Below, piece after piece: positions 6,714 to 14,372 of a stretch of DNA of 21,275 nucleotides. The notes beneath the pieces were generated by a model. It was not told the origin of the DNA. It ran no database searches and saw only the letters and a program-made list of their open reading frames with translations. Source of the DNA: an uncultured Rhodocyclaceae bacterium (GTDB lineage Bacteria > Pseudomonadota > Gammaproteobacteria > Burkholderiales > Rhodocyclaceae); NCBI GenBank assembly GCA_934271525.1, contig CAKQRL010000021.1, forward strand, positions 1-21,275, written 5' to 3'. The translations under genes and the position numbers were made by a program. Position 1 is the stretch's first letter; every line of letters begins with the position of its first letter.

Positions 6714-7814
6714 TTATTTTTCTGCATTTTCAATTCTTTTTAATGCCCATTCAAAATGTTTTTTTAAATATTCCGGGAGATTGGTTTGAATATTTAATTT
6801 TTCTAAAATTAAATTTTGGGCTGTTTCTTTTTGAAATTGTTTTAAATGAACCGCATTGGCGATGGCAATAGAAACATTGCGCTGCCACGATTCATAACCA
6901 ATGCGGCGGATGGTTGAGCCTTCTAAATTTTTTAAAAACTCGTCTTTTGTCCATAAAAACAATGTTTTTAAATTTGGCGGGTTAAAAAATTCACGCGGTG
7001 CAAAATCACGGGCGATATCATCATCGGTAATTTTGGCAAAACGATTCCACGGGCAAACCATTTGGCAGGCATCGCAACCATAAATGCGCACGCCAAATTG
7101 TTCGCATAATTCAAAAGGAATGGCGCCTTTGTGTTCGTTCAACCAAAAGGCAATGCAGCGTTTTGCTTCAATTTTGCCGTTTTCTAAAATGGCGGCGGTG
7201 GGGCAAAAATCCACGCATTTTTGACACGTGCCGCAGTGGTTTTGGTGTGCGGCATTTTGTGGCGACGCCAATGGCAAATTTGTTAAAACCCCGCCCAAAA
7301 AGAAAAACGAACCTTGGCGGTTGATGATTAAGGAATTTTTGCCGCGCCAACCGATGGCACTTTTTGCGGCATAAACTTTTTCCAAAACCGGGGCGCTGTC
7401 GCAAAAAACGCGAAATCTTGCCATGTCAGCAACTTGGGCGATTGAAGCGGTTTTTAGCGATTCTGCCTTTAAAAAATCCTTAAAATTATCAACCACTTTT
7501 TGCAAACGTTTTCGGATAATTTTGTGGTAATCCCTGCCGTGCGCGTGGATGGAAATCGGCGATTCTTTGATGGGATTTTCCGCATAAGGCATGGCCACCA
7601 TCAAAACGGATTGTGCGTTTTCTAATAAAAGTTGCGGATTTAAACGAATATCTTGGTGTTTTTTCATATAATCCAACACATTGCCGTTTTGAATAAGGTT
7701 TTCTAAAAATTCTTTTTTGTCTTCTTCGCTTAAATAGATTTTTAGGCAAATCGCATGCGAAAATCCTGCTTTTAAAGCAAAATCCGTTAGTTTTTGGATT
7801 AAAAAATGCCACAT
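6714..7814 (-). CDS. queG: Epoxyqueuosine reductase
   Basis: A cobalamin and iron-sulfur enzyme that reduces epoxyqueuosine to queuosine at position 34 of GUN-anticodon tRNAs. Two [4Fe-4S] motifs are visible: Cys194-x2-Cys197-x2-Cys200-x3-Cys204-Pro and Cys247-x2-Cys250-x3-Cys254-Pro, with Cys220 between. The catalytic-type segment F-C-D-S-A-P-V-L-E (Asp139) and the W-R-G-K-N-S-L-I-I signature are present. The length is 366 residues, normal for the family. The start codon at 7814 overlaps the start of divergent tsaE: both ATGs lie in the same 9 bp. No better start exists downstream before residue 50. The pairing with tsaE-amiC is typical of betaproteobacteria. Confidence 0.95.
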   Translation of the reverse strand: MWHFLIQKLTDFALKAGFSHAICLKIYLSEEDKKEFLENLIQNGNVLDYMKKHQDIRLNPQLLLENAQSVLMVAMPYAENPIKESPISIHAHGRDYHKIIRKRLQKVVDNFKDFLKAESLKTASIAQVADMARFRVFCDSAPVLEKVYAAKSAIGWRGKNSLIINRQGSFFFLGGVLTNLPLASPQNAAHQNHCGTCQKCVDFCPTAAILENGKIEAKRCIAFWLNEHKGAIPFELCEQFGVRIYGCDACQMVCPWNRFAKITDDDIARDFAPREFFNPPNLKTLFLWTKDEFLKNLEGSTIRRIGYESWQRNVSIAIANAVHLKQFQKETAQNLILEKLNIQTNLPEYLKKHFEWALKRIENAEK

Positions 7815-8294
7815 TTTCTTTTAAAAAATCTGAAAGATACCAATCTTTTGGGTAAAATTATTGCCGAAAATATTCAAACGCCTTTGATTATTTATTTAGA
7901 AGGCGATTTGGGCGCGGGCAAAACCACCTTGGCGCGCGCAATTATTCAAAATTTGGGTTTTCACGGCAATATTAAAAGCCCTTCTTACAGCATTGTTGAA
8001 GTTTATAATGTTTCTAGATTATACTTGTATCATTTTGATTTTTATCGTTTTCTTTCTCCCGAAGAATTTGAAGAAGCGGGGTTAATTGAGTATTTTAATG
8101 ACAAGCAAAAAGACCGCATTTGCCTTGTGGAATGGTCGCAAAACGCCGCACCTTTTGTGCCGTTGGCGGATTTGCGCATACATTTATTTGCAGAAAATAA
8201 TGAAGAAATGCGCGGTTTTAATATGGTCGCTGATTCAAAAGCGGGTGAAAAATGTTTAAAAAAAATGCTGCCGAACATTCAAAAAACGTTTTAA
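7806..8294 (+). CDS. tsaE: tRNA threonylcarbamoyladenosine synthesis ATPase TsaE
   Basis: P-loop ATPase that works with TsaB and TsaD to place the threonylcarbamoyl group on A37 of ANN-decoding tRNAs. The Walker A motif is G-D-L-G-A-G-K-T-T (33-41), followed by the family's S-P-S-Y-S-I-V-E (58-65), H-F-D-F-Y-R and the L-V-E-W-S segment (107-111). At 162 residues it has normal length. Its 5' end overlaps queG on the opposite strand by 9 bp, and its 3' end overlaps amiC by 43 bp in another frame, so tsaE and amiC are surely co-transcribed. No ribosome binding site is evident. The usual amiC neighbour mutL is absent here. Confidence 0.94.
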   Translation: MPHFLLKNLKDTNLLGKIIAENIQTPLIIYLEGDLGAGKTTLARAIIQNLGFHGNIKSPSYSIVEVYNVSRLYLYHFDFYRFLSPEEFEEAGLIEYFNDKQKDRICLVEWSQNAAPFVPLADLRIHLFAENNEEMRGFNMVADSKAGEKCLKKMLPNIQKTF

Positions 8295-9577
8295 AAGAAC
8301 GGCGCTTTTTTTTAAAATCTGCCGCTGCGTTTTTATTTTCAGTAACACCCATTGCCAGAACTGCGGCTGCTGCCGTCTCAAACGCCAGCGCAAAAGCGGC
8401 GATTGTTGCTGTGCGCGTGTGGCCAGCGCAAGATTACACGCGCGTTACTTTGGAACACGACACGCCGTTGAAATTCACGCATTTCACCTTGGATTCGCCA
8501 AAACGTTTGGTTGTGGATATTGAAGGCGTGCGCTTTAATTCGCTTTTAAAATCATTGCCTGAAAAAATCAGCGTCTCCGACCCTTATATTCAAAAATTGC
8601 GCGCAGGGCAATTCACGCCCAACGTGGTGCGGCTTGTCATAGAATTAAAAGCGCCTGTGTTGCCGCAGATTTTCACCTTGGAACCCTTTGGCAAATACCA
8701 ACACCGCTTGGTTTTGGATTTATACCCCAAAACCGATCCGCTACTTGCCTTGTTAGGCGATGACTTTGCGCCAAGCAAACCCGCAGAAAAATCCACGGTA
8801 AACGATCAAAAAATTTCAAAAAAGCCACAACAATCGCCTGAAAAACGCACAATTACCGTGGTTTTGGACCCCGGGCACGGCGGAGAAGACCCGGGCGCCA
8901 TCGGTAGAGCTGGCACTTATGAGAAAAAAATCACCCTACAAATTGCGCGCGCATTGAAAAAAGAAATTGATGCGCAAAAAAATATGCGTGCCGTTTTAAC
9001 GCGCGATGCGGATTTTTTTGTGAGTTTGGGCAAACGCGTTGAAAAAGCGCGGCGCATCAATGCGGATTTGTTTGTTTCCATTCACGCGGACGCTTGGAAA
9101 AAACCGAGTGTGCGCGGTTCTTCCGTTTTTGTTTTGTCTGAAAAAGGGGCATCAAGCACCATGGCAAATATTTTGGCGCAAAATGAAAATGCCTCTGATT
9201 TAATGGGCGGTATCAATAATAATGGCGGTATTCAAGATAAATTTTTGGCGCGCACTTTATTAGATTTATCGCAAACGGCAACGCAAAATCATAGTTTAAA
9301 ATTGGGCAAATATTTATTAACTGAAATAAAAAACGTCAATACCTTGCATAAAAAATCGGTAGAACGTGCGGGTTTTGCGGTTTTAAAAGCGCCAGATATT
9401 CCTTCGGTTTTGGTGGAAACGGCATTTATTTCAAACCCACGAGAAGAAAAACGCTTAAAAACAAGCGCTTTTCAAAAACAAATTGCCAAAGCCTTATTAA
9501 ACGGAATTGAAAAATATTTTAAAAACCACCCACCGGGACCAAAAACTTCTTTGGCGCAACTTTTAAATAATCGGTAA
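8252..9577 (+). CDS. amiC: N-acetylmuramoyl-L-alanine amidase with AMIN domain, Tat-exported
   Basis: Periplasmic zinc amidase that cuts the peptide stem from muramic acid in septal peptidoglycan so daughter cells separate. A twin-arginine signal (E-R-R-F-F-L-K, Arg17-Arg18, then a hydrophobic stretch ending near A-R-T-A-A-A-A) agrees with AmiA and AmiC being Tat substrates in E. coli. An AMIN domain covers about 50-160, then a linker, then Amidase_3 at 200-425 with zinc ligands His209 (D-P-G-H-G-G), Glu224 and His278 and catalytic-type Glu389 (V-E-T-A-F-I-S-N). The linker contains an in-frame repeat copy (residues about 180-190). The final codons CGG-TAA also look like a decayed repeat copy. 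It overlaps tsaE at its start. Confidence 0.95.
   Translation: MFKKNAAEHSKNVLKERRFFLKSAAAFLFSVTPIARTAAAAVSNASAKAAIVAVRVWPAQDYTRVTLEHDTPLKFTHFTLDSPKRLVVDIEGVRFNSLLKSLPEKISVSDPYIQKLRAGQFTPNVVRLVIELKAPVLPQIFTLEPFGKYQHRLVLDLYPKTDPLLALLGDDFAPSKPAEKSTVNDQKISKKPQQSPEKRTITVVLDPGHGGEDPGAIGRAGTYEKKITLQIARALKKEIDAQKNMRAVLTRDADFFVSLGKRVEKARRINADLFVSIHADAWKKPSVRGSSVFVLSEKGASSTMANILAQNENASDLMGGINNNGGIQDKFLARTLLDLSQTATQNHSLKLGKYLLTEIKNVNTLHKKSVERAGFAVLKAPDIPSVLVETAFISNPREEKRLKTSAFQKQIAKALLNGIEKYFKNHPPGPKTSLAQLLNNR
8792..8822 (+). repeat. TCCACGGTAAAC repeat copy inside amiC
   Basis: Exact core at 8792-8803 followed by GATCAAAAAATTTCAAAAAA. It is read in frame as S-T-V-N-D-Q-K-I-S-K-K in the linker between the AMIN and amidase domains, where extra residues should be harmless. 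Confidence 0.85.
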
Positions 9578-9625
9578 ATATTTTTTTTGCAGTGTTTTAA
9601 AAAAAATATTTTTTTTGACCGTGGT
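9566..9625. repeat. Decayed paired repeat at the end of amiC
   Basis: The amiC end AATAATCGGTAAATATTTTTTTTG resembles the ligA end (AATAATCCACGGTAAACCCAATATTTTTTTG, shown here only for comparison of its parts) with small deletions. An inverted weak core, ACCACGGTCAAA on the minus strand (9625-9614, 9 of 12), with its own T tract lies opposite. I read the two as a degenerate pair standing directly before the intact pair at 9662-9709. Confidence 0.5.
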
Positions 9626-9661
9626 TTTTATTTTAAATAAATAGCGCAGGTTTTAAAATTT

Positions 9662-9709
9662 TCCACGGTAAACAAAAAATTTTTTTAAAATTTTTTTGTT
9701 TACCGTGGA
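9662..9709. terminator. Paired inverted repeat between convergent amiC and S4-protein gene
   Basis: Exact cores at 9662-9673 and 9698-9709 with a purely A/T 24-bp centre (AAAAAATTTTTTTAAAATTT and on) that extends the hairpin stem. It lies 2 bp beyond the S4-protein stop. To the right the stem is followed by ATTTTAAGTTTTTA. Probable bidirectional terminator; the 134-bp amiC to S4-protein gap contains only this pair and the decayed one before it. Confidence 0.8.
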
Positions 9710-9711
9710 TT

Positions 9712-10095
9712 TTAAGTTTTTAATTGTTGCATTAACTTTTCCCATTGTCTTCGGTCTTTTTTTTCAGGTCTGCCGTGAAAACCTGCCGCAGGTTCTTTTT
9801 GAAATTTTTGTAATTCTTTGATTTTTAAGCAATTTTCTACACTTTCTGCCGTTTCGTTATAAAGCGTTTGGGCGATTTTGGCAGGGCCGCGTTTGTCCAG
9901 TAATGCCAACACTTCAACGGTTATTGTCCATTCTTTTTGTTTGATTTGAATAAAATCGCCGATTTTAAGCATATAAGCGGGTTTTATTTCTTTATCATTG
10001 ACCAAAACGCGATGCACGGCAACGGCTTCACTAGCGAGAGAGCGTGTTTTAAAAAAACGCGCCGCCCATAACCATTTGTCCAAGCGAAGGTTCAT
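9712..10095 (-). CDS. S4-domain RNA-binding protein (HslR-like)
   Basis: A small RNA-binding protein. Its N-terminal 60 residues form an S4 domain (R-L-D-K-W-L-W-A-A-R-F-F-K-T-R-S-L-A and then G-D-x-I), as in Hsp15/HslR, which binds stalled 50S subunits carrying peptidyl-tRNA in E. coli. The C-terminal half is lysine and glutamate rich and ends with a basic tail including R-P-E-K-K-D-R-R-Q-W-E-K, typical of the family. The start at 10095 gives MNLRLDKW, the usual beginning; longer readings run into the divergent neighbour. At 127 residues it is close to HslR length. Only 28 bp separate its start from the divergent isochorismatase-like gene, so its promoter must lie within that gene. Confidence 0.9.
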   Translation of the reverse strand: MNLRLDKWLWAARFFKTRSLASEAVAVHRVLVNDKEIKPAYMLKIGDFIQIKQKEWTITVEVLALLDKRGPAKIAQTLYNETAESVENCLKIKELQKFQKEPAAGFHGRPEKKDRRQWEKLMQQLKT

Positions 10096-10123
10096 AATGC
10101 AACTTTCAAAAAAGGAGGAAAAA

Positions 10124-10666
10124 ATGCGTTTTTTGTTGAACGATTCTCTATTGCTTTTGATTGACTTGCAATCCAAACTCATCCCCGCAATGGCGGAAAA
10201 AGAGTCGCTTATTTTACGCAACCAAAAACTCTTGGAAGGCTTAAATGCCTTGGAATTGCCGATTATTGCAACCGAACAATACCCCGAAGGTTTGGGTGCC
10301 ACTGTTTCTGAAATTGCGCCGTTGTTGATGGGCGCGCAAGTCTTTGCCAAAAAAGCCTTTTCCGCTGTGGATGATGCGGCAATTTTGGCAGCGCTTCAAA
10401 AAAGCGGGCGCAACAATGTGATTTTAACGGGCGTAGAATCGCACGTGTGCGTGCAGCAAACGGCAATTGATTTGGTTGCCAAAGGTTTTAATGTGATGGT
10501 TTTGGTGGATTGCATCTCATCGCGGAACTTGGCGGATAAAAAAATTGCTTTAAAACGTTTTGCCGCAGAAGGCATTTTGCTTGGCACTTCTGAATCGTTA
10601 TTGTTTGAACTCACCCGCGCTGCCACACACCCATCTTTTCGCACAATTTCAAAGATTGTGAAATAA
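10124..10666 (+). CDS. Isochorismatase-family cysteine hydrolase
   Basis: A cytoplasmic alpha/beta cysteine hydrolase of the isochorismatase superfamily (YcaC/ISOC1-like branch). Catalytic positions are visible: Asp in L-L-L-I-D-L-Q (residue 14), Lys in F-A-K-K-A-F-S-A (about 74-75) and the nucleophile Cys in V-E-S-H-V-C-V-Q-Q-T (about 107). The substrate is not predictable; family members cleave amides and related small molecules. I chose the ATG at 10124 because AAGGAGG sits 5 bases upstream, the strongest ribosome binding site in the window, and it starts the first beta strand. The length is 180 residues. Divergent from the S4-domain gene. A paired repeat 15 bp after the stop separates it from convergent dacB. 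Confidence 0.9.
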   Translation: MRFLLNDSLLLLIDLQSKLIPAMAEKESLILRNQKLLEGLNALELPIIATEQYPEGLGATVSEIAPLLMGAQVFAKKAFSAVDDAAILAALQKSGRNNVILTGVESHVCVQQTAIDLVAKGFNVMVLVDCISSRNLADKKIALKRFAAEGILLGTSESLLFELTRAATHPSFRTISKIVK

Positions 10667-10681
10667 AAACACACGCTTTTT

Positions 10682-10731
10682 TCCACGGTAAACCGCATAT
10701 TTTTTTGAAAAAATTATTGGTTTACCGTGGA
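10682..10731. terminator. Paired inverted repeat between convergent isochorismatase-like gene and dacB
   Basis: Exact cores at 10682-10693 and 10720-10731 with a 26-bp A/T centre holding ATATTTTTTTGAAAAAA. To the right the stem is followed by ATTTTTAAAA, a fair T run; to the left by AAAAAAG. It lies in a 95-bp gap at a convergent gene end. Probable terminator, best in the plus direction. Confidence 0.78.
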
Positions 10732-10761
10732 TTTTTAAAATCAAAAATCAAAATTCAAACT

Positions 10762-12165
10762 TTAAAACCCACTATTTGACAGCCATTCTAAAAACGCATC
10801 AATGGCGGGTTGGGCGGTGTAGGCTTTGGCGTGGTTGATGAGAATAATCGCCGTGTAGCGTTGACCGTTTTTGCCGTGAATAATGCCTGCGAGCGCCTTT
10901 GCTTCATTCAAACTGCCCGTTTTAAAATGCGCGCGGCCAGTCAGTGCCAAGTCTTTGTAGCGTTTTTTGAGCGTGCCGTCTATGCCAACAATCGGCAAGG
11001 TTGATAACATTTCTGGCATCATCGGGTCGCGCCAAATTGCCAGTAGCAAAGCATTCAAATGATTAGCCGAAATGCGTGCGCGGCGCGACAAACCCGCGCC
11101 GTTATCCACCACCAATTCCGAAAAAAACAAGCCGTTTTCTGCCAACACATTTTCTAAAACCGCGCGGGAATTTTGTAGTGTGGCAGGCGCACCATTTAAC
11201 GACAAACTCAAAAACAAATGCCGCGCCATCACGTTGTTGCTGAATTTGTTGACCGATTTTAAAGCAAGCGCGAGCGGCTCGGATTCGTGCTGCCACAAAA
11301 GCGTGGCATTTTCAGGCGTTTTGCCTTCGCGCACCGTGCCGCTTAATTGTATGCCTGTTTCATCCATCACGGCAGGTAATAACATTTGCGCGTGGGTTGT
11401 GGCATCAAAAGGCATAATGTAAAGAGGTTCGGCTTCACAGGCGGGCATTTTGCCGGTAATTGTGAGCGTTTTGCCGTTGGTTTTAAACCGCAAAAAATTG
11501 TCCCAAGAGTTGCCGCATTTACCTTTGACGATTTTGACTTTTGAAAAATCAAGGGTTAAATCGCGCAAAGGCGTAATGGGCGAAACGTTTAACATACCGT
11601 TTACAACGGAAAATTCCAAAACAATGGTTTGAAAATCCAAAAGCAGTGCGTTGGGCGGCGTGTTGTAAGGGCGCATTCCCGCGCCATCAAAAGCGTTGGG
11701 GTTTAATGGCGGCAGCCGAAATGCCGAACGGTCTAAAACCACATCGCCCAAAATGCCAAAAATGCCTTGGCGCGCCAAATGGTGAAAAACGTTTTCCAAA
11801 ATGCTGTGAGTCAAAAAGGGGTCGCCACCGCCTTGAATGTATAAATTGCCGCGCACCAAGCCCGCTTCATCAGGCATTGCATCAACCCAAAAATTTGTTT
11901 TCCACGTGAAATGCGGGCTTAATTTTTTAACCGCCGCGTAGGTTGTTACAAGTTTCATCACCGATGCGGGATTCATCGCTTTGTCCGCATTGTGTGAAAA
12001 TAAGGGCGGTGCGTTGGAATCCATACTCTGCACGAGAATGGCAACTGAATCAGAAGGGATTTTTATTTTTTTAAGTGCCTGCGCAACGCCATCGGGCAAT
12101 TCGGCGTGGGCAAGGTTAAAGAATAAAAAAGCGCCCAAAAGCGCAAGGGAAAGTTTTTTTAACAT
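10762..12165 (-). CDS. dacB: D-alanyl-D-alanine carboxypeptidase/endopeptidase (PBP4)
   Basis: Low-molecular-mass penicillin-binding protein of the PBP4 (peptidase S13) type. It trims terminal D-Ala and cuts peptide cross-links in the periplasm. A signal peptide is clear (M-L-K-K-L-S-L-A-L-L-G-A, predicted cut after A-H-A near 20-21). Catalytic motifs: Ser68-Val-Met-Lys71 (SxxK), Ser309-Asn-Asn311 (SxN) and Lys415-Thr-Gly417 (KTG), with the long insertion typical of this class between the first two. The length is 467 residues. The start at 12165 begins the signal peptide; longer readings translate the tRNA backwards. Its ATG lies only 5 bp after the encoded CCA of tRNA-fMet, with no ribosome binding site, so it must be co-transcribed with that tRNA. 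Confidence 0.95.
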   Translation of the reverse strand: MLKKLSLALLGAFLFFNLAHAELPDGVAQALKKIKIPSDSVAILVQSMDSNAPPLFSHNADKAMNPASVMKLVTTYAAVKKLSPHFTWKTNFWVDAMPDEAGLVRGNLYIQGGGDPFLTHSILENVFHHLARQGIFGILGDVVLDRSAFRLPPLNPNAFDGAGMRPYNTPPNALLLDFQTIVLEFSVVNGMLNVSPITPLRDLTLDFSKVKIVKGKCGNSWDNFLRFKTNGKTLTITGKMPACEAEPLYIMPFDATTHAQMLLPAVMDETGIQLSGTVREGKTPENATLLWQHESEPLALALKSVNKFSNNVMARHLFLSLSLNGAPATLQNSRAVLENVLAENGLFFSELVVDNGAGLSRRARISANHLNALLLAIWRDPMMPEMLSTLPIVGIDGTLKKRYKDLALTGRAHFKTGSLNEAKALAGIIHGKNGQRYTAIILINHAKAYTAQPAIDAFLEWLSNSGF

Positions 12166-12170
12166 TGCGT

Positions 12171-12246
12171 TGGTTGCGGGGGCAGGACTTGAACCTGCGA
12201 CCTTCGGGTTATGAGCCCGACGAGCTGCCAACTGCTCCACCCCGCG
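12171..12246 (-). tRNA. Initiator tRNA-fMet (anticodon CAU)
   Basis: The minus strand from 12246 folds as a 76-base tRNA with the CCA end encoded. The acceptor begins CGCGGGG and ends CCCCGCAACCA, leaving the first base C unpaired with A72, the mark of bacterial initiators. The anticodon stem has three consecutive G-C pairs (GGG-CTCATAA-CCC), the second mark, and the T loop reads GGTTCAAGTCC. Anticodon CAT at about 12212-12214. Its own promoter lies just upstream and dacB follows after 5 bp. Confidence 0.96.
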
Positions 12247-12260
12247 TCATAAAACTCGGC

Positions 12261-12289
12261 ATTTTATATGCAGAAAGTTGTAACGTCAA
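12261..12289 (-). promoter_or_regulatory. Sigma70-type promoter of tRNA-fMet and dacB
   Basis: On the minus strand TTGACG (12289-12284), a spacer of exactly 17 bp, then TAAAAT (12266-12261), placing transcription start a few bases before the mature tRNA 5' end at 12246. The bases after the -10 are G/C-rich (GCCGAG), like stringently controlled stable-RNA promoters. As no other promoter fits between tRNA and dacB, it probably serves both. Confidence 0.65.
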
Positions 12290-12308
12290 GGCGCTTTAAA
12301 TGCTTTAA

Positions 12309-12339
12309 AATTTAAAAAAATTGTTGGGTTGACCGTGGA
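12309..12339 (-). repeat. TCCACGGT repeat copy in the ligA leader
   Basis: Minus-orientation core TCCACGGTCAAC (12339-12328) followed by CCAACAATTTTTTTAAA. It ends 5 bp before the ligA ATG, occupying the ribosome-binding position; the inverted core offers only a weak GTGGA. Confidence 0.85.
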
Positions 12340-12344
12340 TTTTT

Positions 12345-14351
12345 ATGAATATTGAAGCTCGCATTGCCGAATTAAAAACGCTGATTGAACATTACAACCG
12401 CGCGTATTATTTGGACGATTCGCCCATTGTGACGGATGCGCAATACGACAAACTCTTTCAAGAATTAAGCGTTTTGGAAAAAGAAAATCCGCAGTTTTTA
12501 ACAATTGATTCGCCCACGCAACGCGTTGGCACGACCATTCTTAAAAATTTTGAACCCGCAAGGCATTTGGAAGCCATGCGTTCTCTTGCCAACATTTTTA
12601 CCACGGATGAACTTTTTGCTTTTGAAAAACGCGTGCGGGAGAATTTGCCAAAAGACGAATTGGAAAAATTGGAATTTGTGGCTGAGCCAAAATTTGACGG
12701 TTTGGCGGTGAATTTGCTTTATGAAAACGGCATTTTAAAAATGGGTGCAACTCGCGGAGACGGCCAAACGGGCGAAAACGTTACGGCGAATTTAAAAACC
12801 ATTGCCAGCATTCCTTTGAAACTTTTAACACAAAACCCGCCCACTTTGATTGAAATTCGCGGTGAAGTGTTGATGATGAAAAAAGATTTTTTGGCTCTAA
12901 ACGCTCGCCAAGAATTTTTGGGCGAAAAACCTTTTGCCAATCCAAGAAATGCCGCAGCGGGCAGTCTTCGGCAGTTGGATTCCAAAATCACCGCACAGCG
13001 CAAACTCTCATTTTTTGCTTATGGCATTGGGCGCGTGGAAAATTTTGATTCTCCTCTAACGCACGGTCAATGGTTAGAAAATTTTAAAAAATGGGGTTTT
13101 CAGGTAGAAAAGCACGTTTTTTTCGCCAAAAATGCCGCCGCCTTGGCGGCAATTTTTGAAGAAATGCAAAATGAACGCGCGCATTTGGATTTTGATATTG
13201 ACGGCATTGTCTACAAAGTCAATCGCTTATCGGCGCAAGAAGCGCTTGGTTTTGTTACCCGCGCGCCGCGTTTTGCAATGGCGCACAAATTCCCAGCCGA
13301 AGAAGCGCTCACGCGCGTTTTGGCAATTGATGTGCAGGTCGGGCGCTCGGGTGTTTTAACGCCGGTGGCGCGTTTGGAACCTGTTGGTGTTGGCGGCGTT
13401 ACCATTACCAATGCAACGCTGCACAACGCGCAGGAAATCGCCAAAAAGGACGTTAGAATCGGCGACTTTGTTTTTGTGCGGCGCGCAGGCGATGTGATAC
13501 CTGAAGTGGTGCGGGTTTGTGCGGAAAAACGTGTGGGCGATTTGCCACTTTTTGTAATGCCTAATCAATGTCCTGCTTGCGGCGGCGAAGTTTTTGCCAA
13601 AGAAGTGTTTTTTTATTGTGCTAATCCAAAATGTCCAGCCAAAATAAAAGCGCATTTGGCGTATTTTGTTGCGCGCGATGCGTTGAATATTGAAGGTTTG
13701 GGCAACAAACTCATCAACCGTTTGGTTGATTTAAATCGCCTAAAAACGCCGGCGGATTTATATTCGTTAACGGTTGATGAATTAGCAAGTTTGGATCGCA
13801 TGGGGCAAAAATCGGCAAGTAAAATAATTGCTGAAATTGAAAAAAGCAAAAACACCACTTTATCGCGGTTTATTTTTGCTTTGGGCATTAAAAACGTGGG
13901 CGAAAAAACCGCCACTGATTTGGCAGAACATTTTAAAACTTTTCAAAACATTAAAAACGCAAGCATTGATGCTTTGTTGGAAATAGAAGATATCGGCGAA
14001 ATTGTGGCGCAAAGCATTGTGGATTTTTTTGAAAATAAAGAAAATAACCGTTGGATTGATGAATTATTTTCTTATGGCTTTACATTTAAAAATGAAGTCG
14101 CAAAAAATAATAGCGGTGTTTTAAATGGAAAATCCTTTGTTTTAACTGGCTCATTATCCAAACCACGGGATTATTTTAAAGAGTTGATTAAAAACAACGG
14201 CGGTAAAATTTTATCTGCCATTTCCAAAAACACCGATTATTTAATTGCAGGAGAAAAAGCAGGCTCCAAACTCAAAAAAGCGGAAGAATTGCATATAAAA
14301 GTTTTAAACGAAGATGATTTTTTAAAATTATTAGAAAATAATCCACGGTAA
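12345..14351 (+). CDS. ligA: NAD-dependent DNA ligase
   Basis: Seals nicks in duplex DNA using NAD, essential for replication and repair. In order: Ia domain (Y-Y-L-D-D-S-P-I-V-T-D-A-Q-Y-D near 21-35), adenylation domain with nucleophile Lys116 in E-P-K-F-D-G and T-R-G-D-G (136-140), OB fold, a four-cysteine zinc finger (C-P-A-C then C-A-N-P-K-C-P, about 408-431), helix-hairpin-helix repeats and a C-terminal BRCT domain (about 590-665). The length is 668 residues, normal. The start ATG follows a repeat copy. The last codons CCA-CGG and the TAA stop are the TCCACGGTAA of another repeat copy, so the protein ends N-N-P-R because of it. First gene of the plus-strand run to purF. Confidence 0.96.
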   Translation: MNIEARIAELKTLIEHYNRAYYLDDSPIVTDAQYDKLFQELSVLEKENPQFLTIDSPTQRVGTTILKNFEPARHLEAMRSLANIFTTDELFAFEKRVRENLPKDELEKLEFVAEPKFDGLAVNLLYENGILKMGATRGDGQTGENVTANLKTIASIPLKLLTQNPPTLIEIRGEVLMMKKDFLALNARQEFLGEKPFANPRNAAAGSLRQLDSKITAQRKLSFFAYGIGRVENFDSPLTHGQWLENFKKWGFQVEKHVFFAKNAAALAAIFEEMQNERAHLDFDIDGIVYKVNRLSAQEALGFVTRAPRFAMAHKFPAEEALTRVLAIDVQVGRSGVLTPVARLEPVGVGGVTITNATLHNAQEIAKKDVRIGDFVFVRRAGDVIPEVVRVCAEKRVGDLPLFVMPNQCPACGGEVFAKEVFFYCANPKCPAKIKAHLAYFVARDALNIEGLGNKLINRLVDLNRLKTPADLYSLTVDELASLDRMGQKSASKIIAEIEKSKNTTLSRFIFALGIKNVGEKTATDLAEHFKTFQNIKNASIDALLEIEDIGEIVAQSIVDFFENKENNRWIDELFSYGFTFKNEVAKNNSGVLNGKSFVLTGSLSKPRDYFKELIKNNGGKILSAISKNTDYLIAGEKAGSKLKKAEELHIKVLNEDDFLKLLENNPR

Positions 14352-14372
14352 ACCCAATATTTTTTTGAAAAA
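14342..14372 (+). repeat. TCCACGGTAAAC repeat copy joining ligA and folC
   Basis: Exact core (14342-14353) followed by CCAATATTTTTTTGAAAAA. It contains the ligA stop codon, makes up the whole 20-bp intergenic space, and its A tract runs into the folC ATG. No ribosome binding site remains for folC. Confidence 0.88.

Noticed and set aside
8850..8861. AATTACCGTGGT inside amiC, resembling an inverted core
   Set aside because: Nine of 12 match and no T7 tract at the right distance; the bases encode the conserved T-V-V-L-D-P motif, so chance is enough.
12166..12240. N-terminal extension of dacB by 25 residues
   Set aside because: These codons are the tRNA-fMet gene and the signal peptide starts at 12165.
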